Assembly (NCBI GenBank): GCA_030268105.1
Contig: BSDZ01000116.1
Location: 726,001 to 790,000 of the forward strand
DNA: 64,000 bases
Origin: Volvox africanus
Taxonomy: Eukaryota > Chlorophyta > Chlorophyceae > Chlamydomonadales > Volvocaceae
Reading direction: 5' to 3'
Part shown: positions 37,999-49,868 of the stretch, piece after piece
Position numbering within the stretch: position 1 is the first letter of the stretch
How the letters are laid out: each line of letters opens with the position of its first letter
Notes under the pieces: generated by a model
Told to the model about the DNA's origin: nothing
Database searches by the model: none
Seen by the model: the letters and a program-made list of their open reading frames with translations, nothing else
Program-made: the position numbers and the translations under genes

Positions 37999-38902
37999 GT
38001 GGTCCCATAAAACAGCGGATGCACCAGGTGCAGCGACTCGCTGAAGGACAGAATGGCTGACCCGCAGTTGCCGGAGAGGATGCTACCAACACCAATTCCA
38101 TGGTTGCATCTAGAAGAATGCCACAACCGGTGCCGCGAGTAGCAGGTCCGCTCTACTCAAGCCACGTAGTCTTGGACACAACGAAAATCCACGACTTCTT
38201 ACACATCTCCCATCCCTCACCTCCTACATACTTGTTCTCCGACCTCTTCTGATCAAGGCTAAAACCGTCCCGCCCTTCCTCCTGGCTCCTCCCAGGTGAT
38301 TCTATAAAGCGCCCGTGCAACTAATGATGTAGTCAGCTGCACTATCAGCCGCATTAAGGACGTTGCCTAATCAGGATGTTTTAGGTCGGAGGGGTGCCTG
38401 GCCGTCGAGGTTGGGCAAGATGGCATTATGCAGATGGCTTGGGGCAGGACAGGAGGGGAAGCACGTGAAAGGGCGTAATTCTGTAAGTATAGATCTAGAT
38501 GCCCACATGCGTATGGCTGGGCTACGGCCTATGGAGGAGGCCGCGGCATGAAACACATGTTGGGTACCCCGCGCCAGTTCTGAGTCTGGGGCTGTCCCGC
38601 GACTGCCGGCTGCTCTCGATTGGGACTCACGGACGGCACACTTTCCGTGCGGAAACATGCACGGCCGACGGTTGCACCCGGGGCTATATGTTCGTGCAGG
38701 AAGCTATCTTCCTGGATGTTGACCGACACGAGCTGCTCCGCCCCCGTGTCCATAATCTGCTGACTCTGCGGCGTGTGGTATTCCACCCGCCCGATCTGCT
38801 TGCCAGCCGCATCCAGCCGCATCTTGTGGATGTGCATGTGGTGAGCGTACGACGCGTCATTTTCAGCCGTACCCGACATGTCCAGCACGTCGATGGACAG
38901 AA
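37999..38902 (-). pseudogene. 5' part of the gene split by the 19.8-kb element
   Basis: Exon 38902-38631 has a pyrimidine-rich acceptor (TGCTCCCAG) and a strong donor (GTGAGT). It encodes about 90 residues with clear coding character: VLSIDVLDMSGTAEND, then YAHHMHIHKMRLDAAG, VEYHTPQSQQIMDTG and DSFLHEHIAPGATVGRACFR. The His-rich HHMHIHK segment suggests a metal-binding or beta-sandwich enzyme, but I cannot name the family. A second segment, 38109-37999, follows a TTCTTCTAG acceptor and reads open to the edge of the element in two frames (one includes GNCGSAILSFSESLHLVHP). Joining it to the left flank keeps a frame open into DMFGHKRR. Splice phases between the 38.6-kb exon and the 38.1-kb segment do not match directly, so at least one exon or boundary is unresolved. 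Upstream exons and the start are unknown. Confidence 0.45.
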
Positions 38903-39259
38903 CTGGGAGCAGGGCAAGGAGGGTGACGTCCTACTAGGGGCGATTATCGAGCTGGGCTGGTGTGGGATGAGAGAGGAGTGAGGGGAGATCCTCACGAAGA
39001 GTGCAAGCACCCCTTATACTGGGGCCATAACCTGGCGCTGCTGCCAGCGGCACTGCCGCCTGCTGTATACACCAATGCGTTGGGCATCGGCCAATCACCG
39101 CATATCCCATTCACACCCATACCACAGCTTGTGCGCTCTGCGACTCATCTCAGCACGCCAAAAGAATCGCCATCTGGTTAGTGCTGGGATCACTTGTCAC
39201 GAATCCAGAAGGTGCGCAACCACGCACCACCCCTGCGCCACCTCGACCTGTGGTCCTCG

Positions 39260-42200
39260 CTATTGTTGCTTGCACTCTGGCGGAGAGCTGCCGCTGAGCG
39301 CGAGCTGCTTAAGGTAAAATTGTTGTTGTATGGGTGCCATATGCTGCAGTTGCTGCATCTGTATGGGCGTTAATTGTTGCTGCAGGTGCTGCTGCTGTGC
39401 CGGCGTTAGATGCGGTAGCTGCTGGTGCTGCAATGCGTTCGTGTATACCGCAGATGCGTGGGGCGTTCCAGCCGCCATTGGAGCCTGATGGCCCACCAAG
39501 AAATAAGGCGCCTGATTGCTTACTGCGCCGTACTGCAGCATCTGCTGCTGCAGCAGGATTTGCTGCTGCTGCGTCTGTTGCTGCTGTTGCAGCAGGGCCT
39601 GCTGAAGGGACAGTGCCGGGGAGGCCTGTGGTTGCTCCTTAATATGAGCTTGCGCATGGTCAACGGCTGTGACGACGGCGGCGGTGGCTCCGGACGCAGC
39701 CACTATCTGGCTTCTAGCTGCTCCGCTATTCGTGCTGGCGCCTGGAGGACCCGCGGGGCCCATGGGACTGCACGCAACTCCTGGCACTGCTGAACCTCCT
39801 CCGGGATTCCTGCCAACCTGCAACAACTGCTGCTGCTGCAGTTGCGGTTGCTGTTGCGGCACTGTGCGCCCCGCAGCTGCCTGCCTACCGACACCTGTGC
39901 TTAATGCAGAATTACCCTCAGATCCAGCCAGGCCCTGCTGCTGCTGCTTGACTTGCTTTAGTGCCTGATCGCTCCCCGGGACAAGACTCTTGGCGCTAGC
40001 AGCTCGCTCCGTAATTTCAGCTGCTTGGTCCTTCAGCTCCCGCTTGTGCCACCAACGAGTCGGACCAGATGTAGTCCCCGCTCTCGACGGCCCGCCACTG
40101 CCGGCACCCCCACCGCCACGGCTCGCCACAGAGCCCCCACCATGTCCGGCGCGCGGGCCCCCAATGTGGTGAGGTTCTCCACCAGGCTGGCCCATGGGTC
40201 CACTTGGACATCCTGGGCCGACCAGTTGCTGCCGCCGGGACCCCAGCAGAGTTCCTTGACCTGGGCCCTGGCTTGCCAAGGGTCCCTGTGAACAAGATAC
40301 GTAGCAGGGCAGAAGCCGAGGCTTGGCAACGAACGATGTCACATCCTTGCATCCCAGATAATTCGCTTTCAAGGTTAGGGACATCATTTGGAAAAATTCA
40401 TGTTCGATTCATGATAGGGGTGATTAGGACGATGATAGCTGGAATTGTACAGGTGGAACTTCCAACGATTAGTTCCAGTTTTGATTTCACCGTGAAGAGT
40501 TGAAAGGAATAACAAACTTCAACAGCTTTAGAGTTGCAATTGCATCTCGATGGACCTCCCGTGCGCTAGACATTAACGAGTGTGGCAATATGCGTCGCGT
40601 GTGCAAAAATTGGATGCATTTCGTACCTGCTGTTGGCGGGCCGTCGATGTAGTTTCAGGGCCTCCGTGTGCATTCGGTCCACCAGCGCTGGCAACATGCT
40701 GTAGCGTGCGTTGCTGCCGTTGTTGTTGTTGCTGCAGTTGTTGCTGTTGCTGCTGCAGTTGTTGTTGCTGCTGCTGCTGCTGCAGTTGTTGTTGCTGCTC
40801 CTGTAGCTGCTGCATATTATGTTGTTGTATCGCTTGTTGCTGCAGTTGTAGCTGCTGCTGTTGCGGGTGGAAGTGCTGCTGTTGCTGCTGCGTTACCCGC
40901 TGCTGTTGAGCCTGGTGCTGGTGCTGGTGCAAAGGCGAAGGTTGCTGCGGCATCTGCTGGAGGTGGTGCTGCTGCTGTTGCGGCGGCGGAAGTTGTGGCG
41001 CCGGGCCTGCTGCTGCCGGTCCGCCTTCGCTTCGGCGGCCCGCCGCCACAGCCGCTGCTGCCGCCGCCGCCGCCGCCACAGTGGCCTCCTGTGGATTGGA
41101 CTGCACGGCGCCGAGATTTCCCAGGTTTTGCAAGAGAGTAACGTTTGGGTCTAACGGTCCGCCTGTGCTGCCCAACGTTTGAATGTCCTGCCTGAGAGCC
41201 TGCGGCCCAACACCCGGCGGCATCTGCCGATATTGATATGGAGCAGGAAGTGATGACCCCGACATAGGTTGAGTCGATGAGGAACCACCGGGGACTTCTA
41301 CGCCACATGGAACCTGGCTCCTGCCCTGCAGTGACCCCAGGCCTGCCATAGCAGTGGCTTGCGCATGCGCAAACTGCAAAACCTGTTGTTGCTGCTGTTG
41401 CACCTGAGCATGTAGCTGCGCCTGCATTGGTTGTTGCGGCTGGCCCGTGAGCGGCACTTGACGGGCCGGGTCGTTTTGTTGTTGCTGTTGCTGCTGCATC
41501 TGCGGCAAGGATTGCTGTGCTGTAGCCTGTACCGTAGCCTGTGCCTGGACTTGAGCATGCACATGCTGCAGCGCCTGGGCCTGCTGCTGCTGAGCGGGAG
41601 TGAATCCATACACCGGCATGCTGAGCATAGCTGCTAGCACGGCATACTCTGCCGACACCGACTGTTGAGCACCACTCGGGGGCTGGAATCCCGGAACCGA
41701 GCCCTGGGACCCCGGCGGTAAGCCGCTCTGGTAAGACTGGCCGCTGATGGCCGCAGCGGCAGCCGCCATAGCAGCGGAGGCTACGGCATTAGCAGCAACA
41801 GGATTTGTTGACTGTGCGCCGCCGCCGCCGCTATCTTGTTGCTGCTGATGTTGTTGCTGGAAAAGATGTTGTTGGTATAATTGCTGCTGCTGTAGCATGT
41901 GATGCTGGACCTGCAGTTGTGGCGGAGTCGGCAGCTGCTGTTGCTGTTGCTGTGACTGCAGCTGTTGCTGCAGCTGCAGTGGCTGTGGCTGCTGGGGAGC
42001 GCTGTCAGGGGCCCCAATCTGTCCGTCACGTGGGCCAGCAACGCCCGCTACATACTGTTTTTGAAGCGCGAAATCTGCCTGTTGCTGCAGCTGTAATTGA
42101 TGCAGTTGTTGCTGTGGTGGCTGAAGCATCGATTGTTGTTGGAGCAATATCTGTTGTTGCTGTTGCTGCAGCTGATTCAATGGCAAAGCGCCAGATGCCA

Positions 42201-45200
42201 ACATTACATCCGGCCGCATTGCGCCAGGCATCACCATGTTGTTAGGAACAGCTCCAGCCGCCACAGCTTGCGGATTCCAAGAAGGCAACGTCGCCGCTGC
42301 CGCCACCTCTGCTCCTCGGCCGATGGCTCCATGGGCAACGTTACTACTAGTAGCTGACGCCGCAGCTGGCGAAGCCACTGATGTCATCGCGGCGCCAGTA
42401 GAGGGGGTAGGTTCACTACGGTTCGGCATCCCCAGGCCGGGCGGCAAGGCTGGTCCTGCCGTGTCTGCGTGAATCGGCTGCAACCCCCTCGTCCCCACAG
42501 GTGTCTGGCGACTGCTCCGTGCCCCCTGCCCACCCGCCGGGCCCCCTCCTGCCTGTTGCTGCGGTGTTTGCGACTGCTGATCGGGCATCTGGCCACGGCT
42601 GGCTGGTTGCTTCCGCTGTGTTCGGAATTGTGGCGGCACCGGGACCTGGGACGCCTGCACCCTGGGGCCCGGCTGGACGTCGCCGCCGCTGGGCTTGCTT
42701 CCACTAGCGGAGCTCTGATGGACTCCCAGTCGAGTCTGTCCCTGGGCCGGGTTAGGGATACCCTGACCAATGGAACCCGGACTATCAGAAGCAGCCAATC
42801 CCGATCCCAGTTGCGGCTGCTGTTGAGGTCCGTTTGCTCGTCCATTGCGAACCCCCACTGATCCATTCCCCTTTGACGCTGCTGCAGACACAACATTTCC
42901 TTCTCCTTGATTTTGCGACTGCTGGCTCGAATATGCAGCATCGCGGCCCGTGCCTCCCGCACGCTGTGACCCGCCCGCCGCCACGGCAGCAACCGCCGCG
43001 GCAGCAGCCGCCGCGGCCTGGACCTGTGTCGGCGGCGGTCCGATTCCAATAGCAGATGCCGGTGGTGGCTGTCCCTGCTGTCCCTCCTTTACAATCACAA
43101 GGCCGGGTACGCCTTTGAGGCCCATCTTGCCAACCGTTTTCGCCAACAGGCCAGGAGGCGTTGGGCAGCCCAACACTTCAGCGGCGTACTGGTTCGCAAG
43201 TGCCACGACCTGGTCGGGGCGGAACCTGAAATAGCGAAAGGAGGGTACAAGAAAATACCATCAGAAACGTAACAACCCTGCAGACGTAAGCGGCCAGCTT
43301 CACATGCATATATATGAAAAGAGCGACGACCTGGCGTAAAGAAGGAGAAGGTGCAGAATGCCGAACACCCAAATTTCGCTATAAATTAAGGATACAACCG
43401 AATCTTCTCAATTTCGAGATGACACGCATGCCTCAGTAGTTAAGTAAACAGGTGCGATTAGGTCTAGAGATCCTCAGCTCGCGAATGGACGCACCGCTCG
43501 AAACTCACTTGAGCACCTCATGGCTTTTATAGTAGCCCAGGAAGCTCTGGTAGGCCCGCGCGCGCGAGGCGTACTCGATATGCCCGGCCACACGCCCTAG
43601 TGCGCCCACGGGGTCACTTAACAGGGCATCGGACAACGGTGACCCCGCTGCGCAGCCACGGCCCCCTTCTACGGATAGCTGTGCTGGTAGCGGCAATTGC
43701 AGTGGCTGCAACGGCCGGATGGGCAGGTCCCGAAGACGCTCCAGGAAAGGCCGCTCAAAGTCGGCAAGCAGGAGTGTGCCCTGCCCTGCGCGGCCAGCCC
43801 GGCCGGTGCGGCCGGCACGGTGGATGTACTGCTCGCGGTTGGCGGGCGCCCCCAGCTGCATGGGAACAAAACGAACATCGCTTACGCAGGCAGAAGGGGT
43901 GATGGGCAAGGCAGGAGGCGCGGCCGGCGTGCGGGGCGTAGGTACCAGTTATAGCAACCTAAGGCGTACAGGAGATGCTGATCGTAACCTCAACTATGCG
44001 GTTTACAAATGGACGTCAAGCCTGCAGCCCTGGTCACAATTTCAGTGACCTTGCACGTCGGATCTTTACGTGTTTCTGCCAAAGGATCATCGTGGCATCG
44101 GAGACGGCAGAATCATATGCACGCCGCTTACGACACACCTGTACAACGTACGTCACATTCGGGTAGTCCACTCCGCGCGCTGACACGTCCGAGCTGAACA
44201 TCACCAGGCGCGACTCGCTTCGGAACTGTGCCGAGGCGCGGTCACGCTGCGTCTGGCTCTTTCTGCTGTGGATCTCCAGCACTCCGCGCAGCCCAGCAGC
44301 AGAAAAGGCTTCCGCGAAGTAGACAGTCAAGTTTGCGGTAGGCAGGAAGACTATTATCTGCTCAGCAGGCGGACGGAGACTATTCATTGTTACAAGCCAA
44401 TAGGAATATGTGCAAGCGCAGCTTAAAGGAAACATGTCGCCATATCTCTGCCCACCCACCTTGTATTCGGGCTCTTGCACTATATGCTCTGCAATCAGCA
44501 GCAGCAATTGCAGCGGCAGCTGCTGTCGGGATACCACCAGGCTGCTCGCTTCTACGTGAGTATGAGTGGCGACGTCCTCACCGACCGCATCGACGTATCT
44601 GCACGACGAAGGTCTGGGCGTCAGGACAACGAAAACACGTCTCTCTGCATCACGCCTTGCACGCCTCCGTGAGGTCGCTTTTTGCTTGCCGACCCAATCC
44701 ATCTTTAACCAGGGCCCCTGTTTTACCCACCCGAGTTGCCTCCTCCCGTATCGTGCTGTCGTTCCTACCTGTGCTGGCGTTTCAATGCCACGTCCGCCAA
44801 GCTTTTTACGTCCGCAGGAAACGTTGCAGAAAAGAGGAACGTCTGACGCTGAGTAGTGGGTGGCAGCGCGCTAAGGATCTTTGAAATCTGAGGCCTGCGG
44901 GACCGAAGCGAAACGACAGCGTCATGCAGCTGGCGGCCAAAGGATTCGTAAACCACCCTGGAAAACATAACTGCCCCGCACTGTAGGCCGTTTCCGCGCG
45001 GACTCCTTCGGCCAGTTCCCGACTCCTAATTTACAATGCTGCGGAGCAACCTCGGCGGGTTGATTTTCCTTGCCGTGAGCAGCCTCCCCGCCGACCAGTT
45101 CTGCCGACCCAGGTAAAGCACTACCTCTTCACCCTATGGCTATGGCTGGCCACCTCAACAGTAAATTAACAAGTATATGCCTGCCCATCCCACCTAAATC

Positions 45201-46997
45201 CCATATCAAGCAAATTGTCTGCCTCATCCAGCACCAGTACCCGTGTGCTGTCGAGGAGAGAGGCCAGGGTGCGGTCCTGCATGGCAGGGCACAGTTGCGT
45301 TTGCATGCAGGGAGTCCGACCGAAAACGTGATGAGGCCCTGGGCCCTGGTGCAGACGCTACTTGTGATAAGATTCCGGCATGCTGCCTATACCGATTGTT
45401 GGTTCCGTATTAAGGAGTCGGTGTATATTACAGCGGCTTCATGGGTCAGGCGTTAAGGTCGCAGGTACAAGCCGGCAATCATACGTAGTAAGGCCGCCTT
45501 GTCGGGCAATTTGATACCAATAGCTATTATAAGCTATTCTTATCAGGTTACTGTCCAGGTGCGTTCCTGCGCTGTACGTCATGTCCGCCCCCTTACGTGT
45601 GATTGCGTCATGATATCCCAGCATCGACCCGGCGTTGCGATTAGGATGTCTGGCATGCGCTGATTTAAAGCGCGGATGTGCTTCTTCACGTCCACGCCCC
45701 CATACACCACCTGCGAAGAAGGGAAGACCGAGCCAAGCAATCTAGGACGGGGTGGACACGCTTCAAAGTATGGCTATGGACCGCCTGCAGCTTGGCAAGG
45801 ATAGGGGCTGGGAGATCCCGGGATGTGCTCAAGTAATTGTATTAAGATGTTCAGTCCGGATATACACACCCACCATGGAGTGCAGTCCCGAATGAAAGGT
45901 TAGCATCTTGTGCGTCTCGGTCTGGATCTGGCGGGCTAGCTCTCGTGTAGGGCTAAGAACCAGCGCCGAAACCTTGCCCGGCGGGGCACTGCAGGACATC
46001 ACCTGTTAAGGCGGGAATGAAGGTAAACTGTTTGAAAGGTGAATATCTCGACCACTTTATTTGCACAATCCAGTTGCCTTTCACAAGGCTTATCATCCGG
46101 CCGCAATGTGCCGGCAACGATCTGCTCATGGAAGACTGCGAGGCTACAGTTGGTGGCTGTCGGTGTCACAACACTGCTTCAGTATTGCAACCGTATTCCG
46201 CCGAGCCTAAAGCTGCTATCCCCACCTTTTCAATTGTGGGGATAATGAATGCCAGAGTTTTTCCCGTGCCCGTTTTGGCTTTGGCGATCACATCGTCCTG
46301 GCCCAGGCACACGGGGATAGCGGCTGCCTGAACCAGAGAGCACCGCTCATACTTGAGGACACCTGCCAGAGCCCTACAAATTAAAGCCGGACGTCGTGTG
46401 AGCATATCCTTTAATGGGGGTGTTCAGGGGTTGCCGCGGTTGTGCACACTCCTTTGTGTTCATGCGGCGTATACTACCGGTGTCACCCAGAGTGCCGACA
46501 CGTGTGCGGGATAAAAACGCTCCCAAGCATGGTTAATCCAATCGAGGCGTCCCTGTACTTGGAATAACCACAGGTATGAATGGGTTCCTTCCGTGAAAAT
46601 GAATACGTGGCATGATCCCTGCTTAAAAGCCCGGCTTTTCCAATAGTAACGAAAACAGGCTTATTAAACCACTCATGGATACATTACCAAAGGGTTAAAA
46701 GCTAGCATACAAATGACTTAACTATCCGTCTTCCGCTGTGCGATCCGTGCACTCCCGTCCATACCGTTTGCTGTTCGGTGATATGGCTAATTCCGCAAAC
46801 AATTTATCTGATAGATACTTCTGGTCGACAAGAGGCAGTGGCACGTCGTCGTCTCCAGAGCCGTTGGAAAGTGCATCTTCGACTGTCGTTTTCGCGGATG
46901 GCACACGCCCGGCAGGCATATGTTGCTGCTGTTGGCGCTGCTGCTGTTGTTGTGGAGTTGGCTGTTGTTGCCCAGTCATGGAACCCTTTGGTCCCAT
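39260..46997 (-). CDS. DEAD-box RNA helicase (MSS116/RH26-RH31 type) with giant Gln-rich tail
   Basis: An ATP-dependent RNA helicase of the group that includes yeast MSS116 and plant organellar RH26/RH31. Eleven exons fit in phase: 46997-46765, 46373-46226, 46002-45874, 45710-45597, 45276-45194, 44894-44769, 44598-44460, 44357-44139, 43855-43509, 43225-40627 and 40285-39260, giving 1,720 aa. Core motifs in order: Q motif (about 84-98), TGTGKT (112-117), PTRELA (145-150), TPGR (196-199), DEAD (225-228), SAT (258-260), SARGVDYP (about 383-390) and HRAGRTGR (409-416). The family-specific end ([17 protein letters not shown], then [14 protein letters not shown]) occupies about 492-555. The remaining about 1,160 residues are Gln/Pro/Ala/Gly-rich with many poly-Gln runs and no second domain; both tail exons are long. 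An upstream in-frame-unlinked MRNMLTSARRIV at 47,150 could belong to an unplaced targeting exon, so localisation is open. The helicase assignment is strong; the tail function is unknown. Confidence 0.92.
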
Positions 46998-46999
46998 TT

Positions 47000-48640
47000 T
47001 CCGGCGGCTCGACGGACTGCCTAAGGGTGGCCGTATGACTAGCACACACTTGTTCAAGGGCGATCCACGTCCATGCGGAATAGTGATTCAGAGCGCAGCT
47101 TCAGCGAACGCTCTTTACGATACAATTCGCCTCGCCGAGGTCAACATGTTTCGCATCTAAATCTCCGCGCTTCTTTGACGTAGAAGTAACAATGAGGTAG
47201 GCATGGGTGTGAGAAAACTTAAACAACGGGCGGTGATCGAGGGCTGCGATGTCTTGGGACGACTACGCCCTCTACAGAAACAGCGGGCTCCTAATGATAT
47301 CATATATTCCTAAACTGACATGACTGAGACCATTGATCTTGTCTCTCGAATGCTGGAACGCCAGGTCCCTAGCCGTACTGTACATCGTTGAAAAGTTAAG
47401 CATTACGATCAATTATGTCATGAAGCCAGGTGACTGCATCTGCACAGCTCAGGTCAGTGGTGTACAGTTGGATATCTTAAGTGACTGATTGGATCGGTTT
47501 GTTTGGCCTTTAGCTTTCCGGCGCGAAAGTCCCTGTTGTCTTCAAGCATCATGTTCCCAATTTCATTATTGGTTGTAAATAAATATTTTACAACATATTA
47601 TTTTATGTCCCTGCAACTGGCGGCATTGTGATGAAGAGAGAGTGGTGATCCAGGAACTCCGTGGGATTCCAGGCTGGGCCGTACTGAGCTATGCTAAACC
47701 CTTGTGCCTATAGTCATAGCTTCTTAACTTGTTGTTGAGGTGAAGTTGTTGGAATTGCAACCGTTTGATCCAGTTTCATTTAAATTATTGCATAACGCCA
47801 GATGAAAGACATTGAGAAACGCATGAGTTCCAAATAAGGCAAATCCGATGTATTACAGATCGATGTCGCTGTTTGCTATGGCACTTAGTGGAACGGTGCG
47901 TGTGCTTAGGCTTATTAGATATCAGTAGCAAAGCGTATGTACGAGTGTCCTGCGGTCCTGCGGTCCTACTTTCCGTGTCTAGCATCGTCGTAACTAACGA
48001 ATACCCGGGACAGTTAGTGCTGAGCGACGCCAAATAGACAGGAAGCTGTCATCCGGGAACAACGGTGACCTATTGTCCTAGACTATGTTTTGAGCGTAAC
48101 TTAGCTTGATGGTTTCACTTTCTTCGTGGCACGGCCCGTTGGGCTCTATTTATCTGCACCTGCCGCTGCCCCTCTTCACGTATGGGTTCAGGCCTCGCTG
48201 GCCCTTGCGGACTTTATTTTGCGCTGAGGACTGCTATCCGAGCCTTAAATTATCACGACAAACCATCATCATGATACAATTGATCTAACTCAAGCCCAAA
48301 CAACTCAAAGCAAACGTGAAGTCAGGCCTTAGTTCTAGTTTGGTTCAGCTTTGATCGGCAGGGGAGCCCTGTTTGTATTGACATCACCTGCAAGGTGGGC
48401 TACATTCCGTTCCATTTCATCCTTCGTGCATACGCCTAGTCTGCCCGAGAGCACTAGGGTCCTCTTCAAGGCTAGTATAAGTGATTTGTAGAAAGGATGA
48501 AGTCAGGAATGTTGAAGCGAAGTGACAGAACCAAGAACAAGCTGGCAATAACCTGCTTCGAATTGGACCGATTGTATATTATCGATATTACAAACATGAC
48601 GACCTAATCGGCTATTCGTAGGGTATTGTCAGGGACATAG
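47000..48640. other. Intergenic region upstream of the helicase
   Basis: Only short ORFs without splice support occur. This AT-richer stretch should contain the helicase promoter on its minus strand, but I see no confident core element. A possible short upstream coding segment for the helicase (ATG at 47,154) is included here. Confidence 0.4.
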
Positions 48641-49076
48641 TACGGGGTCCTATGCAGATAGGCGTTGTCATGATACGTCCTCTCCACCCTACGGGGGCAA
48701 TTGGAGAAGCCAGCTGCCAGCCATCACCGCTGCAAGCACCCACAACACGGCCTCCGAAGCATGCGACCTGTGTGTATTACCATCGCACTCGCCAGGACAG
48801 CCCACGCCGCCAACCCCATGACGAGCAATCATAATAGGGCAGCGTAGGGAGCGCAGGAGCAGGGATTGTTCAGCGGAACGCCTACACTGATCGGAACAAT
48901 CATGGTATCGTGAACGAAGACCCTTGCCTGAGCCCCCCCCCTGACCGGCAGGCAGCCCGAGGACTGCCTTTGCCATCATCACCAGAGGTCCTAGGAACCC
49001 CACCCGCGCCACACCTACAACCACGGCATCACCCGGCCAACACTCTGAGCTTGGGACATCGTGCACGATAGCTGCT

Positions 49077-49868
49077 GTGTGCGCCAAGATTGCAATCAAG
49101 GCCCCAACCATACCGACCAAACTGGTCGTGTTTGACTTGGGGATCACTGGTGCCTTCGCGTTCAGTCAAGCCTTCCAGCATCACCACAGTGTCCCGTACA
49201 ACACAGTGGGTGTACCCGAGGTACACACGTTTGACGGATGGCCATGTAATCAAGGCGCAGGGGCATCTCGCCATCGCCAAATGCTGGTCGAGATGGAGTA
49301 CGCGCAAGCCATCATACAGGTGCCACACAGTGAGTTGTTGGACGAAATTTCCTGGCCGGTGGTGTGGAGTCAAGAGACGCCCGACAAAACAGTGGGCTTA
49401 CCCTTCCTGAAAGGTTGCGTGGATTTGGATCTACAGTCAGTCGATTTCCAAGGTCGTTGGCAAGGCGGTGCGCTGGCAGGTGGAAGCGGCACCCATCTGT
49501 CATCTTTCGTTCGCATGCGATGCACGAGTGACGTCTCACCAGGACAAATCACGGCAGTCGCTCTGTCAATTCAGCCAGCCCGTGGCCGTAATCAGTTGCC
49601 GCAGCAGCCCCAACACCGAGACCAACCACCATTGATGACGAGCTGCGACCCGCCAACGGCCATCCAAGCTATACTCAAGCCAGTCCTGCCAGCCGTGCCC
49701 ACGTGCATCTGGAATAAAATAAAGCTGGAATTCACGGACTCAATCGCCTTTGGCCCGCCACCAGTCACCAGGCAACAGGACGTGACGGCTGACACCAGTG
49801 GCAAGCCCCTCAGCGGAGGCAGTGATGAGAGTGGCAAGCTCAGGAGCACGACGAGCACCTTGAGGTAG
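49077..49868 (+). CDS. Unassigned ORF, 263 codons
   Basis: This is one of the longer non-repetitive ORFs outside the recognised genes. The first half has ordinary globular composition (KLVVFDLGITGAFAFSQAF, VEMEYAQAIIQVPHSELLDE, VDLDLQSVDFQGRWQGG) and the C-terminal part is Gln/Pro/Ser/Thr-rich. I recognise no family. A minus-strand ORF of 152 codons (49147-48689) with hydrophobic stretches overlaps its start, so only one of them can be real. There is no evidence of introns. It could be a domesticated or degraded retroelement piece. Confidence 0.3.
   Translation: MCAKIAIKAPTIPTKLVVFDLGITGAFAFSQAFQHHHSVPYNTVGVPEVHTFDGWPCNQGAGASRHRQMLVEMEYAQAIIQVPHSELLDEISWPVVWSQETPDKTVGLPFLKGCVDLDLQSVDFQGRWQGGALAGGSGTHLSSFVRMRCTSDVSPGQITAVALSIQPARGRNQLPQQPQHRDQPPLMTSCDPPTAIQAILKPVLPAVPTCIWNKIKLEFTDSIAFGPPPVTRQQDVTADTSGKPLSGGSDESGKLRSTTSTLR

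Noticed and set aside
40580..42861. Plus-strand Leu/Val/Cys-rich ORFs opposite the helicase tail
   Set aside because: Antisense shadows of CAG/CTG-rich poly-Gln coding; the minus frame is longer, phased with introns, and continues from the helicase.
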